A stretch of DNA of 64,000 nt, taken from assembly GCA_026874595.1 (NCBI GenBank), contig CM049306.1, positions 3,614,019 through 3,678,018 on the forward strand. Reading direction: 5' to 3'. Made by a program: the position numbers and the translations under genes. Shown here one piece after another: positions 26,501 through 36,800 of the stretch (positions are counted from its first letter, which is position 1; each line of letters opens with the position of its first letter). This DNA comes from Sipunculus nudus. Lineage: Eukaryota > Annelida > Sipuncula > Golfingiida > Sipunculidae. The notes under the pieces were generated by a model. It ran no database searches. It was not told where the DNA came from and saw only the letters and a list, made by a program, of their open reading frames with translations.

Positions 26501-29384
26501 TTGTAAACTTGAGTGAACACAAATGACCTGTTACACAATGGAGATGGCTGGTTTTATGGTTGATGATCCCGGTATCGGCCGTCCATAGCCACCGGTCACG
26601 ACATCCCGACCCGCGGCAGAAATACGACAGGAAGTGACCCGGGTCCAACCCGGCTACAAATTTCACTGAAACATAAAACTGCCCAGTGACAATGAGTCCA
26701 GAACTTAACTAGCGTTTGATTTTATTCAGAATGCCCGGTCTATTCATCTGTGTTTCACATACAAACTCGTAAATATAAGAATCAATCAAACCATGAATGG
26801 TCAACAGATGTCAACTGTGTGAACAATTTCAGTTCAACTCTATGAATATTAACAATTGAAATAGAACTATTTGATATCATAACAAAGTATCCATCACAAT
26901 AAACGTTCTTTTACTTATGGTCACTTAAATTGTTAGTATTGCCTTTTACTTGATTAAAATGATAATACTTTAATTAAGATGTTAGGATACTGTCATCTAT
27001 ATAAAATACATAAACGGGAATGAGAAAATATCCGAGTCCTTTATATCCAAATACCAGGCATGTCATGCCACAAGATATAACTCTCCGATGCCAATTTCCT
27101 AAGAAAAAAAATATTATTTCATTTAACCTATATAGCTAACAAAAAAAAAAACGAACTACAGAAAAACATGACCAAATATACAATAAGTATCACGTGACCC
27201 GGCATTTCCTTGTTTGATTGGAGTGCTCATTCCTAGACCTACATCCATACTTTAATGTTGAACACTTGCTCCTGGATGCCAAGGATTTTGAGATATTTTG
27301 AGGTGGTGACCTCTGACACGTGTCTGAGGGTCCGTTGAAAACCATGCGCCACTAAATCTTTGATTTATTAAGACGTATTACTTGATAGTCTTAATGACCT
27401 CCGGCGGAATCAGGAGTGTCTGCAGGATGGTCCCTGCTTTGCTTCACTTTTTTTGTAACAAGTCCGAGGCTATTATCTTTACCAGCACGTTTGGACTGAG
27501 TTATGCTGTCTGTTATCAGTCAGACTACCTGGCAAAGTGTCTGTAACAGCAACAACAGCACGTGCTGTAAACCAGAGGCCAGCTACCTAGAAAACATACT
27601 TGGACATGTTTTTTTTCTGTCCGGGAAGTGTTCCGACTTCTAGGAAGTAGAAGTCAAAATAAATAAGCGGAATAGAGTATCTGAATGACAGCATGCCCAG
27701 CCTCCGTCCCGGGGAGGAGGATGTGCTGTAATAGATGATGACGTTTTATTACATTCTGTTTCTTCCTGCTTCTACAGCAACTTGTAAGATGTACAGCTGC
27801 CGTGCCAGGTATGCGTACAACAGATAGAGGGACGGGTGGTAAAAAATCCTCGACGGACAGTGACAGTCATCTAAACCTTAATGTATATGACCACTTAATC
27901 ACCACGACACAACGAAGCCAGGATTGGCATCTAAGCGTAACGTGTTTATGAAGTTCCTCTTACTGAAAAAGTTCATGGTTTAAATAACTGTTGTAGCACT
28001 GTTATTAGTTACTTTCTGTTATTTCTGAGAGCATTATAGTACATTTTTTTTCTACTAAATCTAATCCTTGTTGATGAGGAACGAATTCATATATATGTAC
28101 CTGCTATTTAGCCATCCAGCAATTCATGTGCTAATTAATTTAAGTCACAGGTACACTATAGACATATTCAGTGATATCTATATAGATAATTATATTTTTC
28201 ATTTGACCGCAGAACAATTAAAGTATCTCAGTTGTTCAAGTATAGACACCCAAAAGCTAAAGAAACTGAAATACTGTGGTTGGCTACTCTTAATGTCAGG
28301 ACAATAAAACCCGCAACTTTACTTCTACAACTCCTATACAACAGATAATATCTGATATAATATACCTGGTTTGTACCTGTTTTCAATCGGAAATAATCAC
28401 CCTGCAGTGAAACTGATTAGGTCGGTATGTTTGACTTAAAGTTCCGGAAGCAGACGATTTTTGCCGGGAAAATATGTACTCCGGGTATTGCCTGCATCAG
28501 CGCAGAACTAAGAAATTACGCGCAGTAATCGCACCAGCCGAAGACCAGGTGTCGGCCGTCTTTCCTCATTACTTATCCTCTACCTCTGATCACAGCACCG
28601 ACAAAACATATGCAATGTATAGATTTCTTGATTCTTATATATCTTTAAACATTCAAGTATATCTACAAAACATGTAAGTCTAATCACTCTGACGTATTAG
28701 TGAAAACGCTATTTACCCACAACCCAATGAAATATTTGTGAGGACCTGTGACCTGGGTCTACTTTCACTGTAAACACTATAGAAATTCATTGTTTGTGTT
28801 GTCCTCCTTGCGGCTTTTAAACATGCTTTAGATGATACCAGAAAAAAATACCGACAAAGGGTTCAAAGTGACAAACTTGTTGATACTTGTCTGCATCTTT
28901 GTCTGAATTTATCTTTCAGGTGGTCCAGGAGAGTATGAAAAAGAAGTGCCGATGTCACGGGGTTTCCGGTTCCTGCACCGTGCAGACATGTTGGCTATCG
29001 CTGCCCTCATTTCACGAAGTTGGGCTCAAACTTAGAGAAAGATATAACCGAGCAGTGATTGTCGCGTCGCGGGCAAAGAGGAAACTACGACGCAGAGAGA
29101 AACGTTTACGTAAAGTACCAGTAGGTGTAAAAGACATGGTTTACATGAGCAGATCTCCCAGTTATTGCAGACGAGATTTGAAACGCGGACTTCTGGGAAC
29201 GCGCGGGAGAGAATGCAATCGGACTCCCGGTTCCCCGGGCAGCTGTGATTTGTTGTGTTGTGGGCGTGGCTATAACACTCGGGTGGTGCGTCACGTAGAA
29301 CGCTGCTACTGTAAATTTTATTGGTGCTGCCAGGTAAAATGTAAATTATGCGAGACTTTGATGGACAGGTATACTTGTAAGTAA
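10096..29384 (+). CDS. Wnt16: Wnt16, secreted Wnt ligand (spliced, four coding exons)
   Basis: Join 10096-10181, 16781-17010, 21841-22145 and 28920-29384: 361 codons, close to the ~365 aa of vertebrate WNT16. Wnts are lipid-modified, cysteine-rich secreted ligands of Frizzled receptors. Residues 1-28 form a hydrophobic signal peptide. The mature part has about 25 cysteines, including the CRCHGVSGSC block at 217-226, where S223 is the expected palmitoleoylation site. The C-terminal cysteine-rich domain ends YTCK. Wnt16-specific matches to the vertebrate protein as I know it are the WMYLGI-like mature N-terminus, SKETAFIYA, GGCSDDVKYG, NLHNNEVGRQ, the basic RRREK linker and VVRHVERC. Possible N-glycosylation sites are N89 (NCT), N133 (NLT) and N307 (NRT). 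Introns have phases 2, 1 and 0, and all sites are GT-AG. An in-frame TAG at 10048 precedes the ATG, which has A at -3. Confidence 0.95.
10182..13442 (+). other. Wnt16 intron 1, left part
   Basis: Non-coding. Contains (TA)n runs at about 11514-11533 and 12491-12540. A 104-codon - strand open frame at 11038-11352 matches nothing I know. No exon-like conservation is visible. Confidence 0.6.
13443..15835. repeat. 31-bp minisatellite in Wnt16 intron 1, about 77 copies
   Basis: The + strand unit starts GGGTGTAGGATAATGCTGGG and ends TTACACGAGAA. Variation is concentrated at GGGTT/GGGGT/GAGGT and CGAGAA/CGTGAA. The spacing of 31 bp is not a multiple of 3, and the - strand unit lacks stops in all frames, so overlapping - strand open frames with a 31-residue period appear (13386-15791). 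These are artefacts. A block around 13800-13920 recurs almost exactly at 15660-15780, showing segmental duplication inside the array. Confidence 0.95.
15836..16045. repeat. diverged edge of the 31-bp array
   Basis: Seven or so ~30-bp units of the form GGATAAGGCTTGGGTAATCC plus AGAAGGGCGT continue the array with strong divergence, as expected at the ageing margin of a minisatellite. Confidence 0.85.
16046..16780 (+). other. Wnt16 intron 1, right part
   Basis: AT-rich intronic sequence ending in the acceptor TTTTACGTCCTATTAG before exon 2. No other feature seen. Confidence 0.6.
16781..17010 (+). CDS. Wnt16: Wnt16 exon 2
   Basis: 230 bp encoding residues 29-105 plus one base of codon 106. It carries cysteines 44, 58, 67, 79 and 90 and the near-invariant Wnt motif ECQRQFRHERWNC. 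The acceptor is CCTATTAG and the donor GTCAGT. The other two forward frames are stopped early in the exon, and this one joins exons 1 and 3 in frame. Confidence 0.95.
17011..17638 (+). repeat. intron 2 with (AAT)n-(ATT)n inverted microsatellite
   Basis: After the donor, an (AAT)n tract at 17104-17216 (with a few AAA interruptions) switches directly to (ATT)n at 17217-17259. The two halves are reverse complements and can fold into a long AT-only hairpin. Confidence 0.85.
17639..17795. repeat. 31-bp tandem repeat, 5 copies
   Basis: Unit GGCTTCAGTCCACATCCATA followed by CGCTGTCAATG. Copies start CTTCAG at 17641, 17672, 17703, 17734 and 17765. The sequence is unrelated to the 31-bp array of intron 1, though the period is the same. 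Confidence 0.95.
17796..21094 (+). other. Wnt16 intron 2, middle
   Basis: Non-coding. A GC-richer island spans about 18440-18680 (separate entry). An imperfect CAT/ATC-rich tract lies at about 19905-20065, and a TG/GA purine-pyrimidine tract at about 20224-20262. No exon is supported. Confidence 0.55.
18440..18680. promoter_or_regulatory. candidate conserved non-coding element, intron 2
   Basis: A GC-richer, non-repetitive, non-coding island in AT-rich intron. It holds runs such as CAGCCGGCTAGGCCACTGG and ATCCTTGATACACACGCGG. The call rests only on composition and context within a developmental gene. Confidence 0.25.
21095..21600. repeat. CTGTCTGC-based tandem array
   Basis: About 20-bp units of CTGTCTGTCTGCTTTTCGTT, with CTTTCCGATC and CTTTTCCTTC variants. 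Pyrimidine-rich on the + strand and lying 240-750 bp upstream of the exon 3 acceptor. Long + frames rich in Ser-Val-Cys-Phe across it are artefacts. Confidence 0.93.
21841..22145 (+). CDS. Wnt16: Wnt16 exon 3
   Basis: 305 bp encoding residues 106-207. The acceptor is TTGATTTACAG, the donor GTAGGAAC. It contains SKETAFIYA, the CSSGNLTDCSCD cluster, WKWGGCSDDVKYG and, at its very 3' end, NLHNNEVGRQ. It ends in phase 0. Reading through the donor reaches an in-frame TAA at 22170-22172. The last ~25 bases of this exon are the first unit of the tandem array described next. Confidence 0.96.
22121..22580 (+). repeat. ~79-bp tandem array that includes the exon 3 splice donor, 6 copies
   Basis: The unit is the last ~25 bp of exon 3, the 5' splice site, and ~53 bp of intron. 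The positions corresponding to the first base after the exon are 22146 (true site), 22224, 22303, 22381, 22460 and 22539, a spacing of 78-79 bp. Sequences there are GTAGGAAC, GTAGGAAC, GTAAGAAC, ATAGGAAC (dead), GTAGGAAC and GTGTGAAC. The exon-like part stays recognisable (AATGAAGTCGGTCGACAG) in every copy. The first unit is fixed as ancestral by its coding role. Confidence 0.93.
22581..26429 (+). other. Wnt16 intron 3, left part
   Basis: AT-rich. Contains (TA)n tracts at 23399-23427 and 23465-23508 and loose ACGTCA-rich repetition at about 22640-22780. No coding exon seen. Confidence 0.55.
26430..26660. promoter_or_regulatory. candidate conserved non-coding element, intron 3
   Basis: A GC-richer, non-repetitive segment with no recognisable protein in any frame. 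The - strand open frame at 26436-26666 resembles nothing known to me. Proposed as a possible enhancer from composition alone. Confidence 0.25.
27180..27800. promoter_or_regulatory. candidate regulatory island, intron 3
   Basis: Less AT-rich than its surroundings and non-repetitive. It includes a TCF/LEF-type word CTTTGAT (27358-27364) followed by an AT-rich TTTATTAAGAC homeodomain-like stretch, plus a CACGTGAC E-box near 27191. A TCF site would be compatible with Wnt feedback control, but single short sites are expected by chance. Confidence 0.25.
28920..29384 (+). CDS. Wnt16: Wnt16 exon 4 (lipidation site and C-terminal cysteine-rich domain)
   Basis: 465 bp including TAA, encoding residues 208-361. 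The acceptor is TTTATCTTTCAG. It holds CRCHGVSGSC with the acylated Ser223, the TCW motif, the highly basic linker at 256-272 (KRKLRRREKRLRK) typical of Wnt16, SPSYC, GTRGRECNRT, DLLCCGRGYNT, and the terminal CKFYWCCQVKC and YTCK. About 16 of the cysteines are here. Confidence 0.97.
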   Translation: MVQESMKKKCRCHGVSGSCTVQTCWLSLPSFHEVGLKLRERYNRAVIVASRAKRKLRRREKRLRKVPVGVKDMVYMSRSPSYCRRDLKRGLLGTRGRECNRTPGSPGSCDLLCCGRGYNTRVVRHVERCYCKFYWCCQVKCKLCETLMDRYTCK

Positions 29385-31218
29385 CCATATTGACAGGTCA
29401 TGATGAACTTCGTGCTCTCATCAATGTGAATGCACATTTATACATGTTGTATGTTTAAAACTGTACAAACGTGCAGGTAACACCGCTGACTGTTATATTG
29501 TATACTATAGCAATTTCTGTATTATATGTTTATTATATCTTGAGCCTTCAATAAGTGGTGAAGTCTGCTTTTAAATTATTCGACACCAGGGATCTGTCTA
29601 TATTGATTGAATTAAGTCATATTGTAAATCTAAATATGTAAGTCATCACTATGGTTACTGTTATGACGTCACAATTATAACACAGTGCCTGAACTTAATA
29701 TTGCGACAGACCCCTGCTATGACTGGAACAGCTCGTTTCCTGTGTGTATATGTGTATGTACTGCCCTGCCTACAATGTTACATTGTTTCAGTGAATATTT
29801 ATGTTTATACGAAGAGGCAAGTCTCCCAGAAATTGGGATACTAAACGCACGTATTTAAAATTACGGAAACGGAGAAAAGAATCGAATATTGTACCAATTT
29901 TTAAACTGGACCATTTCATACCTCCATCTTACGGTAATTTTCAATATTAGCACAATTTTCCACACACACTGTGATATAAATTTCTTGTTGCAAACAGGCT
30001 GGAATTCTCCAGCTTTAATATCAATTTCAGTCATTATAATACTTATTAAGAAAATAAAAGATTGTCTTATCCTCGGTCAGATGCTGTCTACTTACTCAAT
30101 AGCAAAAAAAAAAATTAATTATCAATAGGTAAACTATAGAATGCAAATCCACACGTGTGCAGAAAAATGTACAACTTTATTTATTTCTCAGGCACTTTCT
30201 CAATATATGATTCTTTTTTACACATTTTAATTAGGGCTTATTTTTGCATATTTCACCAAAATTTATCCAGATTTTATCGACATTTTACAATTTTCTGTTC
30301 TTGTAAGAAAAGTCGGAGCGTCTGAACCTGGAAATATGTAAATTTCGACTAAAATCAAAATAAACATACATGTCTGGTGTGGGATGAGGGTGCGCGTTGC
30401 CTGAGAAACCAACCTTTTTTCGCCCAAGTCATGAAGGTTATAGCCCAACTAAGGGTGTTTCACAAAAAAACATTTAATTCAAATGGACATTATGATGTAA
30501 CTAACGAGATATTGGTCGATCTAGGCTTAAACTGTCCTAATTGTGTAAGAGACTACAAAACATCCACATCCCCTCACTATAATTGTCTTCCGTTTAGCTG
30601 TACAGTCCGCTGTGTCCCTGTTATATGCGTTTCTGCTGGCCAAGAGTCCGTTTTGCTCTACCTCATGTGTTCTTCTTCACGTCCAGGGTTCTGTGCTTGT
30701 AATATATTATGATGGTGACTATGTTGATAACTCTAAACAACTCTTATTGTATTATATATGTATATCATATCACCAGTGTATCAGCTGACGGATTAAAGTG
30801 ACTGAGTCGTTTGTTGATTGAGTGTGGTTTGAATCAGAAGGGTCAGTTCAGCTGCCGATTAAAGCGGGTGATAACATTGCGGTCAGTTGTTGTTCATATT
30901 TTGATATTGCTACACGTACTCTCATTATTCCGGTTAAACCAGACCGGTATAAGATTGTCGCTTGTCTCTCTTTATTTCAAACCAGTAAATCGATTTACAT
31001 TTTATATCGGCCCAAAAGTCGCCACTGATAAAGCTTTTCAGTCTGATAGTGCTGCCTTTGCTGCCTTCTATATAAACATTTTCTGGGGGAGGGCCCCAAG
31101 TCCCCAATCATGCAGTGTATGTCCATACTCTATATGTTTATATATGTTACATGCATGTATGCGCCTATAATATATTTCACATTTATTATATATTTATGAT
31201 ATATTTATTATATATTTT

Positions 31219-31252
<34 letters not shown>
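29385..31252. other. Wnt16 3' UTR and intergenic DNA
   Basis: The 3' UTR must start here. AATAAA words at 30053-30058 and 30359-30364 are candidate polyadenylation signals. A (CA)n/(TA)n tract lies at 31219-31252. No gene is supported. Confidence 0.4.
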
Positions 31253-31253
<1 letters not shown>

Positions 31254-31346
31254 ATATTAAACTATGTGTATAGTTAGCTTGATTTCATAATGTACTACAG
31301 TACTAACATTATGAAATCAATCTAACTGTACACATAGTATAATATT
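31253..31346. repeat. near-perfect long palindrome (hairpin)
   Basis: Arms at 31253-31293 and 31306-31346 are reverse complements over 41 bp with three mismatches, around a 12-base loop. CA/TA microsatellite sequence abuts the left side, and a (TA)n tract (31415-31468) lies about 70 bp to the right. It may be a minimal foldback element or a structured RNA locus. No target duplication beyond TA can be judged. Confidence 0.85.
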
Positions 31347-31412
31347 ATTAATGCCCCCCTGTACGGTAGAGCACTTTCACTGTGATCTATTGAACCTTAA
31401 TGTAATATATTG

Positions 31413-31471
<59 letters not shown>

Positions 31472-32536
31472 GATTCAGAAAATATCTTGTATATATATAT
31501 GTATACCGGCCTCCATATATATCTATATTACTTCTACTATTTTAATGGCTCGTCTCACTATATAAACATATTTATCTTTGTCAAATGATGGTCAAATGTG
31601 TAATTTTAAAAAAGACCGTAATCTGTCGTCGAAAACTTAGAAAATGTTATATTTTCAGAAAATCAGTGAGATATTCGGTTAATTAGGTAAATCACATGTA
31701 GTTACTGAGAAAAATCTTTAAATTTATAAATCGTCAAATAATCAATCAAAATTTTAAGGATAAAATACTGCCCGTTGTTATAGACGACAGTAGATCATTA
31801 AGATAACACTCTCCCTGGCTAATCTTACCTTTTCGGCATGTATGTAATGAATTAGGTTTTGATTATGAACATTATTTGTTTTCAGGTGCTAGATTTATTA
31901 TAATTTGCTGAGGTTCTATTCATTTTTAACCGTTTTATTGTAAAACAAACACCCCATATTCTATACAAATTGGGATCAATGAATACATGGAAAAACGTAA
32001 AGCAGTTTTTAAAATGCTGAACTATATAAATATACCAGGGCTATTGATATTGTTTGGTTTTTACCTGCCAAAGTTATTCATAAAGTGTCTGTACAGACCC
32101 TACTACTAATACGATTTGTTGTACACAAAACCTGAAGTGTGAGTTGTGTGTACTTTTGGCTGGGTTAACAGCCTTTAATTATAGCTCTCGCTTCACCGGC
32201 AATGGAGATAATAAAAGAAAATCTCATAAAAAGAGCTTAGTTTAATGTTCACCACCTTATTTTCATTACAATTAAACTGTTCATGTGTTAACATGCAGCA
32301 ATGTCCCATACGAAACTCAACAAAGCAGTGTATATGCAGCCGCACATGAAAGGTTAACCAAAACGCTGAATAGTTTCGTACATAAACCTCAGGTAGTCAT
32401 GAATGAAAACAGAGTCGTTGTAAAACGCACGTTTAAGTAAAAACCAGTGCAGTCAGTCAGACGTAAATGCAATGCAAGTACAATTATTGACATCATAAAA
32501 ACAGTGAACGAGGTGTACCAAAGAGCTTCTAGTCTG

Positions 32537-32618
<82 letters not shown>

Positions 32619-33371
32619 GTCTGAGCTTCAGGTGGAGGGCGGGTGCGTTGGGGGAATCTTGTGTGTGTATGTGGGGGCGGTGCATGGGGGGCATCAATGT
32701 GTGTATTTCGGTGCGTGTGTGTGTGTGTGAAAGAGAGAAAGAGAGAGCTAGAGCCCTGAGGTCAAGACTAGTGTTTTCATCATTTTACCCAGAATACTCT
32801 CCTCATAGATTTCGTATGAAGTTCCTTATTCTGAAAAGATTACCGAACAGTAATAGGCACGGCCAAAACACATTCCTCTTTATATGAATGTATTAAGAAC
32901 AACTCCTAGGCTTAATGCTTACTTGTTTTATTTTTGTGCAAATGTTCAGTTGTCATGCACCGTTTTCGTAAAAAAATGTAAAACACCAACAGTCCATAGT
33001 TTTACACCTAATCCACACAGAGCACACAGAAAAGAATACAAACAATTGACTAAATAATTGTATATATATAAGCTGACGATGAATTGTAGACGTATCTAAG
33101 TGTAATTTAAACATACAATGTCACCACTCCATCATGCCACACATTTTCCAATCAAAATTGATTTTGCAAAATCGTACATCACGAAAGTTCATTGACTTTG
33201 CTTTACACGACTCATTAAATTACGTTCGGACACAGGAATCGAATTCATCACAGTGAGATGCATTTCTGACTGTATAATACTAGTTAACAATAAAAATCTA
33301 ATTCTATGCGACTTTATATAGAGAAGTGATAATCGGTGCCGGTGACGATCGATAATACATTATGGTAGGGT
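31347..33371. other. intergenic DNA and probable GCNT-like 3' UTR
   Basis: Contains (TA)n at 31415-31468 and a compound (CT)n-(AT)n at 32539-32616. A - strand AATAAA (TTTATT at 32927-32932) about 440 bp after the GCNT-like stop codon could be its polyadenylation signal. No gene seen. Confidence 0.45.
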
Positions 33372-33730
33372 CTATACGGACGCCTGTTGGAGGCTGGGTT
33401 CTGGAGGTTCCTGACGTAGTTCTTTTCCTCGCATGGTCAGCTCCGTAACCTGCATCTCGTACATGATGCGGACGTAATATGACGTGTCAAACGGAGGTCT
33501 GCCCAGGGTCACGTGTCTTAGATACTCCTCCATACACTGGTACGTCACCGGCTGCATGTAGGGGTCAAATCTGTCAGCGAATAAATATGGCGACCTCGCC
33601 AGCATTGGGAGATCCCTGAGCCCAAACACGCACACTCGCCTGAGCCACACACCGTCACATACAGCGCCCTCTACGTCTCGTACTTTTAATCGGGTGAAAT
33701 AAAAATGAGAGCTCCCCTCATATATGTCAC
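33372..33730 (-). CDS. GCNT-like exon 3 (C-terminal catalytic segment)
   Basis: 359 bp including TAG, encoding residues 440-558. The acceptor is CTGATTTACAG. It has the family C-terminal pattern of a Cys, a WLRRVCVFG block, D-L-P, then F-A-D-R-F-D-P and YQCMEEYLRH. A ~40-residue Glu/Gln-rich tail follows that vertebrate GCNTs lack. Confidence 0.93.
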
Positions 33731-33807
33731 CTGTAAATCAGAATACATTTAAACTGAATAGTAAATTATGAACTTACATAATAACAGTATATGGATTGCG
33801 AGCCTGC

Positions 33808-33849
<42 letters not shown>

Positions 33850-36800
33850 TATTATTATTATTATTATTATTATTGTTATTATCAAATAAAGAATAAATGT
33901 TATATATTTGATACAAATGTTTTAAATATTTTATTTTTAAAAATATTTTCTTAACATGTCAGCATTTTAAAGAATAACGGCAGGAGTCGTTATATCCAAT
34001 ATATAATTCACAGACAGAATCATGAAGAGAGTCCTTGGATCAATTTATTCTAAAATAAAGCGTTCTAAATGTTAAAGATTACAGGAGTGTACAATATTAT
34101 GAAGTCTCTATATAACTATTAAGAGTAGAGGGATTCCCTAATCCCACGGAATCTGCCTTATTTGTTTAAATAATCATTATTGTAGACTTTTTCTTAGGTA
34201 GAAATTATAATTAATGTAACAGAATAAACCGAATTAAGCCGACAGTGTTGTATCGACGTCCGTACAATTACGTCAATATCACCATTGCGAATCAGACATT
34301 AAGTGCTGCCGTCTGGTGTAGAAAATATGAATCAATGCGATGAATAGCTATGATAGCGTCATCTAGTGACCTGTTTTATGACACAAGTGAAACCGATGCC
34401 ACCAAACTATCGCTGATCGCAGAACTTAAGTCCATTAATCCGATACTTTCTGACTGCAAAGGTTTTCTTCCACAATAAATATTTGAAATATTTTGCAAGT
34501 GCAAAATATGAAAAAATGTTCTATTGTAATGTTTTTCATATATATAAGCATATGAGAAGCTAAGAGGATATGGACTTCTTAAAGTAAAGTTCTCAATATA
34601 TGATTGCAAAACTAATTCTCTGACAAGACTGTCATGAAGAAAAACAGTAAAAGTTTTGGAATACTATGATGCATATGAAAAATTTACAGATGGACAGGCA
34701 AGTGGACAGAATGGACTAATTCCTTTATTTCACTTTCAAGGGAATAATGCATTTAAGTTTATATTAAAGCCTATTTTTTTAGCATATCCACTTTTTCCAT
34801 TAATAGTTTTTATCAGATTCATTTTTTTTTATTTACAAGTTTTATAAATTTGTAATAGAAAAATCTGAATATATAAGTTAAAATATTAGAATTCTAAGCT
34901 GTAATAATCAGTTATCCAGAGTGTAGCTCATATTGGGTCAAATTATGCATACACATATATTTTATTATTTTTAAATCACAAATGTTTAAACTGAATTTAA
35001 ATAATGCCACAACATGGCATCTTCAAGATTATTCCTTGAATCAATATTAAAAAGTTTTATACATGTTTTCAGTAGAGTTTTCAGTACATGCTAATATTAT
35101 TTACCGAAATAAAAGATTCAGTAAATTTGATAAAATAAAAACATCTTTTCAAATAAAGTATACACACTGTTACTTGAATGAGGGACAAACAACAACATTG
35201 TGCTATTTACAATCTCAGCTATAATTTATTACTGGAATTAATAGTCATTTTCACACTTGGTGAAATTTTTACTCTTATGAAGTAAAGAATTATTTAACTG
35301 ATGAACATCCACTCTTTCATAGCAATACATCTTTGTGGACACAATTAAATGTGCACTTTAATCATTGTTACCTGCTGGTACAATCTAAATCTAAAATGTG
35401 GCATAGCCTAGAATAAGAATGAATCAAATACAGAATATTATAACATTCATCTAATTTATGCACCAGCTGGGGGGGGGGGAGTGCAGGGCAGAGGGGAAGC
35501 CTGCTAGTAGTGGCCAAGCTGAGCCAAAGCAAGCTGCCTGGAGAGGGTTACATAACACAAGTGAAGGCTGTACTACTGTAGGTGGGTTTGATGTAAACAA
35601 CACTTGACATGGTGTATGAAAACTTGAATAAAAAATTCTCTTTTCAAACAATTCCTTTGAAATTTCAGATTTTGAAAGATTATGTATATATGCTGTGAAA
35701 ATTAAATCAACAGTGCTTACAGGGAAAGAACGTGCCATAGCCAAAGTTGGACAAAATTTAAGGTATTGAATTTTTATTTATGCTAATAACTTAAAAATTT
35801 ACAAAATTCAGATCTAATTTAGGGTAAACAATTGAATCTTGATTTAATAAACTTATATCCCTAAAAAAAGTCTCCAGCTCAAGCAATTCTCATGTTAAGT
35901 GAGTAAATATATTTCCTGATTTAAAAAAATGCATTATATTTGGGCCTATAACTTCAAAACAGTAATCAATACTGACCTAATTTTGGTATGTACATAGAAA
36001 ATGTATGGAAGAATATGAATACTAAATATGATCAAAAGCAGACCAGGGGTTTTGATATTAGGCAGCCTTGAAGTGTAACAATGTTTTTATTTAATGGAAA
36101 ACGGAGGTTTTTCCTTAGTATTTCGAATAAACGGAGTCTTAGTGACCCAATTTTCGGTATCGTAGGAGATTTTGGGGACATCTAACTGTATGCAAAATTT
36201 TGGATTTATAGGTCCAACGGTTTCAAAACGTGTCCTGTTAACGGACGGACGGCCGGACGACGGACAAAGCACCGCGACTATAGCTCAGATGACTTATAGT
36301 CAGCTTAGTAAAAAATGATAGAAACTGATAGTTACCTTTAAACCCACCAGGTGCCGCTAGCTGCTGGTTGTGGTTGAGGGTTTGAAAGTAATGTTCTGCC
36401 GGGTAACGGACATCTTTCACCCATTCGTACATATCTTTAGCTACTTGACTGTACAGGACAAACCCGACAAACTCTCGCGTGACTGCCACGTGAGTTGATC
36501 CTCTAACCGGAAGTGCGCCGTATGGGGGCGATTCCTTCCGGCCAGGCAAGGTAGTGTGCAGGGACAGCCATCTCCGGTTCACCCAGTCCGGGATGACACT
36601 GTGAAATATACAAGAAAGACAGCTAAGAGTCGAATGAAGGTATATAAGGTATCTAATGATGGTATATAAACTACAGTATAGGCCTAATATATAATACGCC
36701 ATTAGTAATATATAATTATGAAATGAAAACGTGTGCCTTGCAATGGGGTCACAGGGGATTTGACGACACGGTGGCTAGTATTCAATGTTTCACCGTCATA

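Larger units (their letters stand above)
33731..36335 (-). other. GCNT-like intron 2
   Basis: Phase 1 intron of 2.6 kb. It holds an (AAT)n-(ATT)n inverted microsatellite (33808-33874), a poly-G run (about 35469-35478) and a probable dispersed-repeat tail at about 35940-36305. Confidence 0.7.
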
